Origin: Mycobacteriales bacterium
GTDB taxonomy: Bacteria > Actinomycetota > Actinomycetes > Mycobacteriales > CADCTP01
Direction: 5' to 3'
Assembly (NCBI GenBank): GCA_035995165.1
Contig: DASYKU010000005.1
Coordinates: forward strand, 62,001 to 126,000
DNA: 64,000 bases
Each line of letters opens with the position of its first letter. Positions within the stretch are counted from its first letter, which is position 1. The translations under genes were made by a program, and so were the position numbers. The notes beneath the pieces are model-generated. The model saw nothing but the letters and a program-made list of their open reading frames with translations, was not told the origin of the DNA and ran no database searches. This document shows, one piece after another, positions 19,266 to 26,861 of this stretch.

Positions 19266-20209
19266 GGCGTACGGCCTTGATCATTGTCGGGGCGCCCGTG
19301 CTGGTCGGGGTGCTGGGCGTGCTGCTGTTCCTGGCGATCCGCGGGGACCTGCCGGACCCGGTGGCGACGCACTGGTCGACCTCGAGCCCGGACGGGTTCA
19401 CGGCCCGGTCCCGGGCGGTGGTGCCGGTGCTGATCGGACCGGTGGCCGGCCTGCTCCTGGGCACGCTCGGCGGGTGGTACGGCCGCCGCGAGCCGATCGC
19501 CCTGCGGGGCGCGGCCGGGCTGTCGACCGGCACGTCGGTGTTCGTGACCGCGGCCATGCTCGGCTCGCTCTGGCGGCAGCGCGGGCTCGCCGACGCGGCC
19601 GACGCGCCCGGGATCGGGCTGGTGCTGGTGTTCGCGCTGCTGGTCGGCGTGCTGCTCGGGGCGGCCGCGGCGCTGGCCGTGCCGGGCGCGCCGGCAGTGG
19701 CTCCGGTCGCGGCCCGGGTCGACGGTCCGCGGCTCCCGCTGGCCCCGGACGAGCGGGTGGTCTGGTCGGCCTGGTCGGGCGCGCCGCCGGTGGTGGTCGC
19801 GATCCCGATGCTGGCGCTGGTGCCGCTGGTGGTCATGGCGGCGCTCGGGATCGCGCCGGCCTTCCTGGTGGTGGTCGCGCTGGCCGGGCTCGTCGTGGGC
19901 TCGTCGCTGGCCGCCCGGGTCTGGGTGGACCGGCGCGGCCTGACCGTACGGGCCCCGTTGGGGTTCCCGGCGGTGACGATCCCGCTGGACGAGATCGCCG
20001 CGGTCGACGTGATCCAGGTGTCGGCGCTGGGCGACTACGGCGGCTGGGGCTGGCGGATCGGCCGCCGCGGCCGGCCCGGGGTCGTCTTCCACAGCGGCGA
20101 CGCGCTGCAGGTGACCCGCGGCGACGGGCGCCGGTTCGTGGTGACCGTGGACGGGGCCCAGGAGGCGGCGGCGCTGCTGACCTCGCTCACCGACCGGGTG
20201 CGGGGTTGA
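19262..20209 (+). CDS. DUF1648 multi-pass membrane protein
   Basis: 315 residues. Segment one (ALIIVGAPVLVGVLGVLLFL) is followed by the DUF1648 signature RGDLPDPVATHWSTSSPDGF, then membrane helices near residues 57-75, 80-105, 120-145 and 180-220. A soluble C-terminus reads LTVRAPLGFPAVTIPLDEIA...WGWRIGRRGRPGVV. In Gram-positive bacteria this family often sits with YtrA/GntR regulators, as here, and is linked to cell-envelope stress. The function is not established. Its 3' end overlaps the convergent DinB gene by 23 bases, so antisense pairing of the two mRNAs is possible. Confidence 0.82.
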   Translation: MRRTALIIVGAPVLVGVLGVLLFLAIRGDLPDPVATHWSTSSPDGFTARSRAVVPVLIGPVAGLLLGTLGGWYGRREPIALRGAAGLSTGTSVFVTAAMLGSLWRQRGLADAADAPGIGLVLVFALLVGVLLGAAAALAVPGAPAVAPVAARVDGPRLPLAPDERVVWSAWSGAPPVVVAIPMLALVPLVVMAALGIAPAFLVVVALAGLVVGSSLAARVWVDRRGLTVRAPLGFPAVTIPLDEIAAVDVIQVSALGDYGGWGWRIGRRGRPGVVFHSGDALQVTRGDGRRFVVTVDGAQEAAALLTSLTDRVRG

Positions 20210-20705
20210 GCGCGCCGTAGAGGTCGCGCAGCTGCCCGATCTCGGCGACGTTCTTCATCAGCTCCTGGTTGGCCCAGGCCGCCGCGATCGCGAACGGGCG
20301 CGGTCGCGGCCAGGGCCAGCCGATCGGCCGGTCCGGGTCGGCCGTGCCGAGCACCGCGGTCCAGCGCTCGCGCAGGTCGGTCAGCCCGGCCACGGTCCGT
20401 TCGGCGTCGCCGGGCCAGGCCACGTCCTCGCGAGCCGGCGCCGGCTCCCCGCCCGTGTGCGCCAGCAGCGTCGTCCACCACCAGGTCAGGTGCCAGCTCA
20501 GCCAGCCGATCGTGGTGGCCGGCGGCGGCTCCGGCTCGGGCTCGACCCAGTCCGGCCGCCAGACCCCGTCGGCCCCGGCCCGCACGGTCCACGCCCCCGG
20601 CGCCGGCTCCCACGCGCACTCCGCGTCGCTCAACCCGGCCAGCCGTACCTCCGCCAGCGACCACGCCAACCCGAACTGCCACCGCACGATCTCGATCCCC
20701 TCCAC
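20187..20705 (-). CDS. DinB-like superfamily protein
   Basis: 172 residues of mostly helical sequence. It shows the DinB/YfiT-type pattern: an opening helix with EIVRWQFGLAWSLAEVRLAG, then TTIGWLSWHLTWWWTTLLAH with the conserved His of the metal site in the second helix, and AIAAAWANQELMKNVAEIGQ near the C-terminus. This superfamily includes metal-dependent enzymes such as mycothiol- or bacillithiol-dependent transferases and many of unknown role. GTG start at 20705. The convergent overlap with the DUF1648 gene is 23 bases. Confidence 0.75.
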   Translation of the reverse strand: MEGIEIVRWQFGLAWSLAEVRLAGLSDAECAWEPAPGAWTVRAGADGVWRPDWVEPEPEPPPATTIGWLSWHLTWWWTTLLAHTGGEPAPAREDVAWPGDAERTVAGLTDLRERWTAVLGTADPDRPIGWPWPRPRPFAIAAAWANQELMKNVAEIGQLRDLYGALNPAPGR

Positions 20706-20741
20706 CCCACCTTCTTACCGCTCACCGGCACCGACTTTCTT

Positions 20742-20879
20742 TCGTCCACAGGGTGTGGGTAGGGCGGTGCAGGTCAGGGGCGTGGTTGTGGGTCGGGTGG
20801 TGGATACCCACAGGCTGTCCCCAGGACCGTCCCGAGGGTGAGCGGGGTTGTCCACCGGTTGCCCACAGGGTGATCCACA
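20742..20879. promoter_or_regulatory. cluster of DnaA-box-like 9-mers upstream of dnaB
   Basis: TCGTCCACA (20742-20750), TTGTCCACC (20848-20856) and TTGCCCACA (20859-20867) each differ by one base from the Streptomyces-type DnaA box TTGTCCACA. TGATCCACA (20871-20879) differs by two from that and by one from TTATCCACA. A reversed, weaker copy (GGTGGATAC, 20799-20807) lies between. They stand 50-190 bases before the dnaB -10 box. The region is short and not AT-rich, so an origin is unlikely; regulation of dnaB by DnaA is the better guess. Confidence 0.5.
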
Positions 20880-20930
20880 AGCACGGTCGAACGGTCCGGA
20901 CGAGCAGCCCTAGTCTGTGGACCCAGGCGC

Positions 20931-20936
20931 TATGAT
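20931..20936 (+). promoter_or_regulatory. -10 box of the dnaB promoter
   Basis: TATGAT, 38 bases before the dnaB start codon. No good -35 is seen 16-18 bases upstream. The SOS box begins at the very next base. Confidence 0.6.
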
Positions 20937-20952
20937 TCGAACACAAGTTCGA
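20937..20952. promoter_or_regulatory. perfect actinobacterial SOS (LexA) box in the dnaB promoter
   Basis: TCGAAC-ACAA-GTTCGA matches the mycobacterial/actinobacterial LexA consensus TCGAAC-N4-GTTCGA at all 12 defined positions. It lies directly downstream of the -10 box, over the expected transcription start and 22 bases before GTG 20975, where a bound repressor would block initiation. Confidence 0.8.
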
Positions 20953-20974
20953 GTGCGGGGAAGGGCGGGCGCAG

Positions 20975-22360
20975 GTGGCGGTCACGGACGACATCGGGGT
21001 GAGCCGGCCACCGCAGCAGCAACAGCAGCCCGACTTCGACCGGCAGCCGCCGCAGGACCTGCAGGCGGAGCAGTCCGTGCTCGGCGGCATGCTGCTGTCC
21101 AAGGACGCCATCGCCGACGTGGTCGAGGTCGTGCGCGGCAACGACTTCTACCGCCCGGCCCACCAGATCGTCTACGACACGATCCTCGACCTCTACGGCC
21201 GCGGCGAGCCCGCCGACCCGGTGACCGTGTCGGCCGAGCTGACCCGCTCCGGCCAGCTCATGCGCGTCGGCGGGAGTCCGTATCTGCACACGCTGATCTC
21301 CTCGGTGCCGACCGCCGCCAACGCCGGGTTCTACGCGGAGATCGTGGCCGAGCGGTCCACCCTGCGCCGGCTGGTCGAGGCCGGCACCCGCATCGTCCAG
21401 CTCGGGTACGGCGCGGCCGGCGGCCAGGGCGGCGACGTCGACGAGGTCGTCGACCGGGCCCAGGCCGAGATCTACGACGTGACCGACCGGCGGACCAGCG
21501 AGGACTACGTCCGGCTGGAGCAGCTGCTGCAGGGCACGATGGACGAGATCGACGCGATCTCCTCGCGGGGCGGCGCGGGCATCGGCGTCCCGACCGGCTT
21601 CTCCGAGCTCGACCAGATCACCAACGGCCTGCACCCCGGTCAGATGATCATCATCGCCGCGCGCCCGGCGATCGGTAAGTCGACGCTGGCGTTGGATTTT
21701 GCGCGGTCGTGTTCGATCAAGAACGGGTTGACGTCGGCGATCTTCTCGCTGGAGATGAGCAAGTCCGAGATCACCATGCGGTTGCTGTCGGCCGAGGCCA
21801 AGGTCGCGCTCGGGCACATGCGCTCGGGCAACATGAGCGACGACGACTGGGCCCGGCTGGCCCGCCGGATGGGCGAGGTCGCCGACGCCCCGCTCTACAT
21901 CGACGACTCGCCCAACCTGACCATGATGGAGATCCGGGCCAAGGCCCGCCGGCTGAAGCAGCGGCACGGCCTGCGGCTGATCATCATCGACTACCTGCAG
22001 CTGATGACCAGCGGCAAGCGCGTCGAGTCCCGTCAGGTCGAGGTCTCGGAGTTCTCCCGGTCGCTGAAGCTGCTGGCCAAGGAGCTGGACGTGCCGGTGG
22101 TCGCGCTCAGCCAGCTCAACCGTGGCCCGGAGCAGCGGACCGACAAGAAGCCGATGCTCTCGGATCTGCGTGAGTCGGGCTCCCTGGAGCAGGACGCGGA
22201 CATGGTCGTCCTGCTGCACCGCGAGGACGCGTACGAGCGGGAGTCACCGCGCGCGGGCGAGGCCGACCTGATCCTGGCCAAGCACCGCAACGGCCCGACC
22301 AGCACGGTGACCGTCGCCTTCCAGGGGCACTACTCCCGGTTCGTGGACATGGCCGGCTGA
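20975..22360 (+). CDS. dnaB: replicative DNA helicase DnaB
   Basis: 461 residues, an intein-free replicative helicase. The N-terminal helical domain begins with PQDLQAEQSVLGGMLLSKDA (about 27-46) and is joined by a linker to the RecA-fold domain. Walker A is ARPAIGKSTLALDFARS (about 230), Walker B LIIIDYLQLM (about 340), and the C-terminus has LSDLRESGSLEQDADMVVLL and a basic KHRNGPT arginine-finger region. GTG 20975 follows GGGAAGGGCGGG. DnaB unwinds the fork as a hexamer loaded at oriC. Its stop overlaps the phosphodiesterase start (TGATG). The promoter carries an SOS box and DnaA-like boxes. Confidence 0.97.
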   Translation: MAVTDDIGVSRPPQQQQQPDFDRQPPQDLQAEQSVLGGMLLSKDAIADVVEVVRGNDFYRPAHQIVYDTILDLYGRGEPADPVTVSAELTRSGQLMRVGGSPYLHTLISSVPTAANAGFYAEIVAERSTLRRLVEAGTRIVQLGYGAAGGQGGDVDEVVDRAQAEIYDVTDRRTSEDYVRLEQLLQGTMDEIDAISSRGGAGIGVPTGFSELDQITNGLHPGQMIIIAARPAIGKSTLALDFARSCSIKNGLTSAIFSLEMSKSEITMRLLSAEAKVALGHMRSGNMSDDDWARLARRMGEVADAPLYIDDSPNLTMMEIRAKARRLKQRHGLRLIIIDYLQLMTSGKRVESRQVEVSEFSRSLKLLAKELDVPVVALSQLNRGPEQRTDKKPMLSDLRESGSLEQDADMVVLLHREDAYERESPRAGEADLILAKHRNGPTSTVTVAFQGHYSRFVDMAG

Positions 22361-23082
22361 TGCTGCTGGTCCAGGTCAGTGACCTGCACCTGGACGGCAG
22401 CCCGCGGCGGCGACAGCGGGCCGCTCGGGTGATGGCGTACGTGAACCGGCTGACCGGGGTGGCCGCGGTCCTGGTCAGCGGCGACCTCGCCGACCACGGC
22501 CGCCCGGCCGAGTACGAGGAGGCGGCCGAGCTGCTCGCCTCACCGCACCGGGTGCTCACCTGCCCGGGCAACCACGACGTGCGGGAGCCGTACGAGTCGG
22601 TGCTGCTGGGGCGGCCGCCGCGCGGGGGTGCGGTGAACGAGGCCCACGACGTGGGCGGCGTGCTCGTCGCGATGTGCGACTCGTCCCGGCCCGGGCGGCC
22701 CGACGGGCGCCTGGACGAACCGACGCTGGCGTGGCTGGACGCGACCCTGGCCGGCGGCGGCCCGGCGCTGGTCTGCTTCCACCACCCGCCGGCCCCGATG
22801 CGGCAGCCGATGATCGACGAGATCCTGCTCACCGAGCCGGCCGGGCTGGCCGCCGTGCTGGACCGGCACCCGCAGGTGATCGCGGTCCTCACCGGGCACG
22901 CCCACACCGCCGCCGCGACCACCTTCGCCGGCCGTCCCTGCCTGGTCGCGCCCGGTGTCGTGTCGACCCTCCGGCTCCCGGCCGAACGCGCCGGCGACCT
23001 CGACTACGAGCTCCCGCCCGCCGTCGCCCTGCACGTCCTGCAGGACGGCCACCTCACCACCCACTTCCGCGTCGTCCCCTGA
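22360..23082 (+). CDS. calcineurin-like metallophosphoesterase (CpdA/Icc type)
   Basis: 240 residues. All metal-site blocks of class III cyclic-nucleotide phosphodiesterase-like enzymes are present: VSDLHLDG (D-x-H), VSGDLADHGRPAEY (G-D), CPGNHDVRE (G-N-H-D), LVCFHHPPAP and VLTGHAHTAA (G-H-x-H). The substrate could be cAMP or another phosphodiester. It is translationally coupled to dnaB by a one-base overlap, so it is also under the dnaB promoter. The last codons and the stop lie inside a 16-base tandem repeat. Confidence 0.88.
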   Translation: MLLVQVSDLHLDGSPRRRQRAARVMAYVNRLTGVAAVLVSGDLADHGRPAEYEEAAELLASPHRVLTCPGNHDVREPYESVLLGRPPRGGAVNEAHDVGGVLVAMCDSSRPGRPDGRLDEPTLAWLDATLAGGGPALVCFHHPPAPMRQPMIDEILLTEPAGLAAVLDRHPQVIAVLTGHAHTAAATTFAGRPCLVAPGVVSTLRLPAERAGDLDYELPPAVALHVLQDGHLTTHFRVVP

Positions 23083-23167
23083 GGTGGTCGTCCCCTGAGG
23101 TGGTCGTCCCCTGAGGTGGTCGTCCGCTGAGATGGTCGTCCGCTGAGATGGTCGTCCGCTGAGGTAT
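23071..23167. repeat. 16-base tandem repeat starting at a gene's stop codon
   Basis: Five full 16-base units run from 23078 to 23157: three copies of CCTGAGGTGGTCGTCC, then two of GCTGAGATGGTCGTCC. A 7-base half unit stands before them and a 10-base one after. The first unit contains the TGA stop of the phosphodiesterase gene and every unit repeats that TGA. Non-coding. It looks like slippage amplification of the gene's 3' end. Confidence 0.85.
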
Positions 23168-23185
23168 CCCGCCCCGCGCCGGTAG

Positions 23186-23425
23186 GAGCACGCCTCGAGG
23201 CCGGCCCGGCCGGGGTACGCGACCGAGCTCGCCGGCCCGGAGGACCTGCAGGTCCTCGACATGGCCCGGCAGGTGCTGCGGCGCCAGAGCCGGCGCCGGT
23301 TCGTGCTTCCGTTCCGGGCCGTTCGGCGAGAGCGGCCGGACGATGGCGTCCGCGCGCTGATCCCGGCCGGCGAGTTCCGCTCCGGCACCCGCAGCTTCGC
23401 CGACCACCTCGCCACCATCCGCTGA
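23186..23425 (+). pseudogene. C-terminal remnant of an NAD(P)-binding (NmrA/atypical SDR-like) protein
   Basis: An open frame with no start codon at its 5' end reads GYATELAGPEDLQVLDMARQ, VLRRQSRRRFVLPFR and, at the end, FRSGTRSFADHLATIR. This resembles the last ~70 residues of actinobacterial NmrA-like NAD(P)-binding oxidoreductases, which commonly have 'GPe.ltv.dmAr.vl...gRrr.vlp' and end in 't.aeyLa'. The Rossmann domain is absent and an in-frame stop lies at about 23183. Inferred to be a decayed gene. Confidence 0.5.
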
Positions 23426-23515
23426 GCGGGAGGCGTCGCACGATGAGACGGTTGATCTCCGGTCGTCGTGAGAACGTGCGTTGGTTGCGATGCGGCGGCA
23501 GGGAGCGAGGCTTCG

Positions 23516-24481
23516 ATGTCGGGTACGGAGCGCCCGTCGCGGCTCACGACCTGGCATCAGGAGCTGTTCACGGCGGTCGGCCGCTGGCCCTGGCTGCGCA
23601 CGCTCGATGAGCGCGTCGCCGGCGCGGTCCTCCCGCTCTACGACCGGCACCGCGGGAACGTCGCCGTCGAGCTGATGCACGGCGGCCGCTGGGCCGGGCA
23701 CTCCGTGCACACCGCGCTCAGCGACCTGCCGATCGGCTTCTGGTCCGGCGCGGTCGTGCTCGACCTGCTCGGCCAGGACGTCCGGGCCCCGGGCGCCCGG
23801 CTGGACCCGGCCGCGACGCTGAGCGCCGCCGGGCTCGCCGCCGCGGTCGGCACGGTCGCCACCGGGGTCACGGACTGGTCGGTCAGCGACGGCGAGGACC
23901 GCCGGGTCGGGCTCTTCCACGGGCTGCTCAACGTGGCCGGGGTCGCGCTGCAGGCGGCCTCGCTGGCCGCGCGGCTGGCCGGGCGGCGGCGGCCGGCCCA
24001 GGTGCTCGGGCTGACCAGCATGGGCGCGACCGCGGCGGCCGGCTTCGTGGGTGGGCATCTCGTCCAGGGCCGCGCGATCATGGTCAACCGGGTCGCGGCC
24101 ACTGCGGGGCCGAACCGCTGGGTCCGCGCCATCGCCGACGCGGAGCTCCCCGACGGCGCCACCACCGGGGTCGAGGTCGAGGGCCGCAAGATCCTGCTGC
24201 ACCGCACCGGCCCGGACGTGTACGCCCTGGACGACCTCTGCAGCCACGCCGGCGCCCTGCTCAGCCGCGGTTCCGTCGCCGGCTGCCTGGTCACCTGCGC
24301 GCTGCACGAGTCCGTGTTCGACCTGCGGGACGGGCACATCGTGCGCGGGCCGGCCCACCACCCCCAGCCCGTACTGCCGGCGCGGGTGCGCAACGGATGG
24401 GTCGAGGTCCGGGGCTCCCAGCCTCGACCCAGGACGGCCAAGACCAGAGGAGGGGCAGATGGCGTGGGAAGCAGTAGCTGA
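23516..24481 (+). CDS. DUF2231 membrane domain fused to a Rieske [2Fe-2S] domain
   Basis: 321 residues from ATG 23516 (ribosome site GGGAGCGAGG). The N-terminal DUF2231 part has HSVHTALSDLPIGFWSGAVV and about four membrane helices (about 60-190), including the conserved His/Asp of the family. The C-terminal Rieske domain (about 210-310) binds a 2Fe-2S cluster through CSHAG and CALHESVFDL (C-x-H ... C-x2-H). The protein is likely a membrane-bound electron carrier with the cluster domain in the cytoplasm; its partner is unknown. The 3' end overlaps the next Rieske gene by 23 bases. Confidence 0.88.
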   Translation: MSGTERPSRLTTWHQELFTAVGRWPWLRTLDERVAGAVLPLYDRHRGNVAVELMHGGRWAGHSVHTALSDLPIGFWSGAVVLDLLGQDVRAPGARLDPAATLSAAGLAAAVGTVATGVTDWSVSDGEDRRVGLFHGLLNVAGVALQAASLAARLAGRRRPAQVLGLTSMGATAAAGFVGGHLVQGRAIMVNRVAATAGPNRWVRAIADAELPDGATTGVEVEGRKILLHRTGPDVYALDDLCSHAGALLSRGSVAGCLVTCALHESVFDLRDGHIVRGPAHHPQPVLPARVRNGWVEVRGSQPRPRTAKTRGGADGVGSSS

Positions 24482-24812
24482 CCTGGACCAGCTGGAGGAG
24501 GGCGACATGATGCTCGTCCAGCTGACGGAACCGGTCTGCGTCGTCCGCCTGTACGAGGACGAGGCGGTCGCCGTCCACAACACCTGCACGCACCAGCAGC
24601 AGCCGCTCAACGAGGGCTACCTGCAGGAGGACGACACCCTCATCTGCCCGGCCCACAACTCCTGCTTCGACCTGCGTACGGGCGAGCCGCGCGGGGTGCC
24701 GGCGGTCGCGCCGATCCCGGTGTACGCCTGCAAGATCGAGGACGGCGCGATCTGGGTGGACATGGACCAGCAGCTCAACGATGCCGCCATCCCCCACAAG
24801 CCCTACCACTGA
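24459..24812 (+). CDS. Rieske-type ferredoxin
   Basis: 117 residues, one Rieske domain. Cluster ligands are CTHQQQPLNEG (C-x-H) and CPAHNSCFDLRTGEP (C-x2-H). Length and layout match the soluble ferredoxin components of ring-hydroxylating dioxygenases and nitrite-reductase small subunits. No oxygenase is encoded nearby, so the acceptor is unknown. ATG 24459 lies inside the preceding gene, with AGAGGAGGGG as its ribosome site, so the two Rieske proteins are co-expressed. Confidence 0.9.
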   Translation: MAWEAVADLDQLEEGDMMLVQLTEPVCVVRLYEDEAVAVHNTCTHQQQPLNEGYLQEDDTLICPAHNSCFDLRTGEPRGVPAVAPIPVYACKIEDGAIWVDMDQQLNDAAIPHKPYH

Positions 24813-24831
24813 CCCGCGCCCGGACCGCGGT

Positions 24832-25000
24832 CGCGCGAGCCGGAGGGCCCGCGCGAGCCGGAGGGCCCGCCCGGCCGGGAGGCGCGCCCGGCCGAAGGGC
24901 CCCGCGCGAGCCGGAAGCCCCGCGCGAGCCGGAAGGCCCCGCCCGGCCGAAGGGCCCGGCCGGAAGGGCCGCCCGGCCAGGGGCGCGCCCGGCTGGAGGC
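24832..25000. repeat. degenerate GC-rich direct repeats after the ferredoxin gene
   Basis: Imperfect 18-19 base units built on CGCGCGAGCCGGAGGGCC occur twice near 24833-24868. Variants with CGCGCGAGCCGGAAG recur near 24902-24939, with GCCCGGCCGAAGGGCC in between. No gene is supported in this 260-base gap between the ferredoxin stop and rplI. Confidence 0.6.
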
Positions 25001-25026
25001 CGGCGCGACGACCCGGCCCGGACAGC

Positions 25027-25062
25027 GTGAAGGCCCGGTCCCGTCAGGGACCGGGCCTTCAC
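25027..25062. terminator. terminator of the rpsF-ssb-rpsR-rplI operon
   Basis: A perfect 16-base stem, GTGAAGGCCCGGTCCC with its complement, and a 4-base loop GTCA. It lies 10 bases beyond the rplI stop (minus strand) and, from the other side, after the ferredoxin gene, so it can work in both directions. Confidence 0.9.
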
Positions 25063-25072
25063 GATGCGTACG

Positions 25073-25519
25073 TCAGCCCTCGACGACCTCGAGCGGGATC
25101 GTCGCGGTGACCTCCGGGTGCAGCACGACCGGCACCTGGTGCTTGCCGAGCGCCTTGATGCCCCCGGCCAGCTGCAGCCGGCGGCGGTCCAGCTGCGGAC
25201 CGCCCGCCTTCGTCACCGCGCTGACCACGTCGGCCGCGGTGACCGAGCCGAACAGCCGGCCGCCGGAACCGGCCCGGGCCGGCAGCCGCACGGACAGCTT
25301 CTCCAGCTCGCGCTTGATCTCCTGCGCGTGCCCGAGGTCGCGGACCGTGCGCGAGTCGCGGGCCCGCTTGATCGTCGCGACCTGCTTCTCGCCGCCCTTG
25401 GTCCACGCGATCGCGTACCCGCGCGGGACCAGGAAGTTGCGGCCGTAGCCGTCCTTGACCTCGACGATGTCACCGGGCGAGCCGAGCCCGGCGACCTCCT
25501 GGGTGATGATGAGCTTCAT
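25073..25519 (-). CDS. rplI: 50S ribosomal protein L9
   Basis: 148 residues, full length. The N-terminal RNA-binding domain is [36 protein letters not shown] (first 36 residues, the L9 signature). A long connecting helix ([20 protein letters not shown]) and the C-terminal domain ([16 protein letters not shown] ... [18 protein letters not shown]) follow. Part of the large subunit near the L1 stalk. Last gene of the operon, 9 bases after rpsR. Confidence 0.98.
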   Translation of the reverse strand: MKLIITQEVAGLGSPGDIVEVKDGYGRNFLVPRGYAIAWTKGGEKQVATIKRARDSRTVRDLGHAQEIKRELEKLSVRLPARAGSGGRLFGSVTAADVVSAVTKAGGPQLDRRRLQLAGGIKALGKHQVPVVLHPEVTATIPLEVVEG

Positions 25520-25528
25520 CCCGGCCCC

Positions 25529-25765
25529 CTAGCGCGCCGTGCTCGTGTACGGCAGCAGCGCCATCTCGCGGCTGTTCTTGACCGCGACCGCGACGTCCCG
25601 CTGGTGCTGGCTGCAGTTGCCGGTCACCCGACGGGCGCGGATCTTGCCCCGGTCGGAGATGAACTTCCGCAGCAGCGCGGTGTCCTTGTAGTCGATGTAC
25701 GTGGTCTTGTCCTTGCAGAACGCGCAGACCTTCTTCTTGGGCTTGCGCAGTGGCGCCTTCGCCAT
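25529..25765 (-). CDS. rpsR: 30S ribosomal protein S18 (zinc-type)
   Basis: 78 residues. [19 protein letters not shown] and [20 protein letters not shown] contain the Cys pair plus Cys/His set expected of the zinc-containing (C+) S18 form. Actinobacteria often keep a second, zinc-free S18 under Zur control elsewhere; no such copy is in this window. S18 pairs with S6 on the platform. It sits 39 bases after ssb in the same operon. Confidence 0.97.
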   Translation of the reverse strand: MAKAPLRKPKKKVCAFCKDKTTYIDYKDTALLRKFISDRGKIRARRVTGNCSQHQRDVAVAVKNSREMALLPYTSTAR

Positions 25766-25804
25766 GTCTCAGTGCTCCGTCATAGGTGGTTCGAGGAAGA
25801 AGTT

Positions 25805-26371
25805 CTAGAAGGGGGGCTCGTCGTACGACGAACCGCCGCCGCCGCCGGTGCCGGCACCGGCCGGTGCCGCGGAGCCCCAGGGGTCGTCGTTGCCGCCGCC
25901 CCCGCGGTTACCACCGCCACCGCCGCCACCGCCGCCGCCGCCGAAGTTGCCGCCACCGCCGCCGAAGTTGCCGCCACCGCCGCCGAAGTCCCCGCCACCG
26001 CTGCCGCGGGAGACCTTGTTGACCTTGGCCGTCGCGTACCGCAGGGAGGGGCCGATCTCGTCGACCTCCAGCTCCACCACGGTGCGCTTCTCGCCTTCCT
26101 TGGTCTCGTACGACCGCTGCTTGAGCCGGCCGGTCACGATGACCCGGGCTCCGCGGGTGAGCGTCTCGGCGACGTTCTCGGCCGCCTGGCGCCAGACGTT
26201 GCAGCGCATGAACAGCGCTTCGCCGTCTTTCCACTCGTTGGTCTGCCGGTCCATCACGCGCGGGGTGCTGGCCACGGTGAAGTTCGCCACCGCGGCCCCG
26301 CTCGGGGTGAAGCGCAGCTCCGGGTCGGCGGTGAGGTTGCCGACCACGGTCAGGATCGTGTCGCCTGCCAT
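25805..26371 (-). CDS. ssb: single-stranded DNA-binding protein
   Basis: 188 residues. OB fold: [61 protein letters not shown] Gly-rich repeated linker of GGGGG(N)FGG type (about 125-165) leads to the acidic tip YDEPPF used to recruit repair and replication partners. The Gly-rich linker is encoded by near-identical GCC-rich triplet repeats on the plus strand (25907-26000), a possible slippage site. Second gene of the rpsF operon. Confidence 0.97.
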   Translation of the reverse strand: MAGDTILTVVGNLTADPELRFTPSGAAVANFTVASTPRVMDRQTNEWKDGEALFMRCNVWRQAAENVAETLTRGARVIVTGRLKQRSYETKEGEKRTVVELEVDEIGPSLRYATAKVNKVSRGSGGGDFGGGGGNFGGGGGNFGGGGGGGGGGGNRGGGGNDDPWGSAAPAGAGTGGGGGSSYDEPPF

Positions 26372-26415
26372 CTGTCCTCCGTCGTCAGGGTCTGGGGAAG
26401 ACGGTCACGGGTCGG

Positions 26416-26706
26416 CTATCGGAGCTCGGGCCGCAGCACCTTGGTGCGCAGCACCTCGTCGTTCAGGTTGAGCTGGCGGTCCAGCTCCTGAATGGCGGCC
26501 GGCTCGGACGTCAGGTCGACGACGGCGTAGATGCCCTCGACCTTCTTCAGGATCTCGTACGACAGGCGGCGGCGGCCCCAGACGTCGACCTTCTCGACGG
26601 AGCCGCCGGCGGTGCGCACGACGTTGAGGTAGTTCTCCAGCAGCGGCGAGACGGTCCGCTCCTCGAGATCAGGATTGAGGATGATCATGAGCTCGTAGTG
26701 ACGCAC
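26416..26706 (-). CDS. rpsF: 30S ribosomal protein S6
   Basis: 96 residues: [60 protein letters not shown]. Full length. GTG 26706 has AGGAGG 10 bases upstream. First gene of rpsF-ssb-rpsR-rplI, the same order as in Mycobacterium tuberculosis. S6 and S18 form a complex that in many bacteria represses this operon by binding the leader RNA. Confidence 0.98.
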   Translation of the reverse strand: MRHYELMIILNPDLEERTVSPLLENYLNVVRTAGGSVEKVDVWGRRRLSYEILKKVEGIYAVVDLTSEPAAIQELDRQLNLNDEVLRTKVLRPELR

Positions 26707-26735
26707 GAGTCAGAAGCCTCCTGTGGACTCAGCGG

Positions 26736-26782
26736 CCGCGGACTTTCCGCGGCAGGAGGGATGCCGGCACCCGGGGTGCCGG
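26736..26782 (-). promoter_or_regulatory. structured leader of the rpsF operon
   Basis: On the rpsF strand two hairpins precede the ribosome site: CCGGCACC/GGTGCCGG (26764-26782, 3-base loop) and CCGCGG/CCGCGG (26736-26752, 5-base loop). The position suits the S6:S18-responsive leader known in other phyla, but I cannot confirm the specific CCG-bulge fold by eye. Confidence 0.4.
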
Positions 26783-26861
26783 ACCGCACGAGGGTACGCC
26801 ATCCGGGACCCGGACGCCGAAAGCTCCGGCAGAGAGCGACGCCCGCACCATCGGCAGTGGG

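Noticed and set aside
20706-20974. Chromosomal origin of replication at the DnaA-box-like cluster
   Set aside because: Too few boxes, no AT-rich stretch, and no dnaA or dnaN beside it. Regulation of dnaB explains the boxes better.
20975-22360. Intein in dnaB
   Set aside because: The protein has ordinary length and continuous helicase motifs; there is no insertion at the P-loop or elsewhere.
25848-26010. GCC-triplet run as a microsatellite or CRISPR-like repeat
   Set aside because: It is the reverse strand of the Gly-rich linker of ssb.
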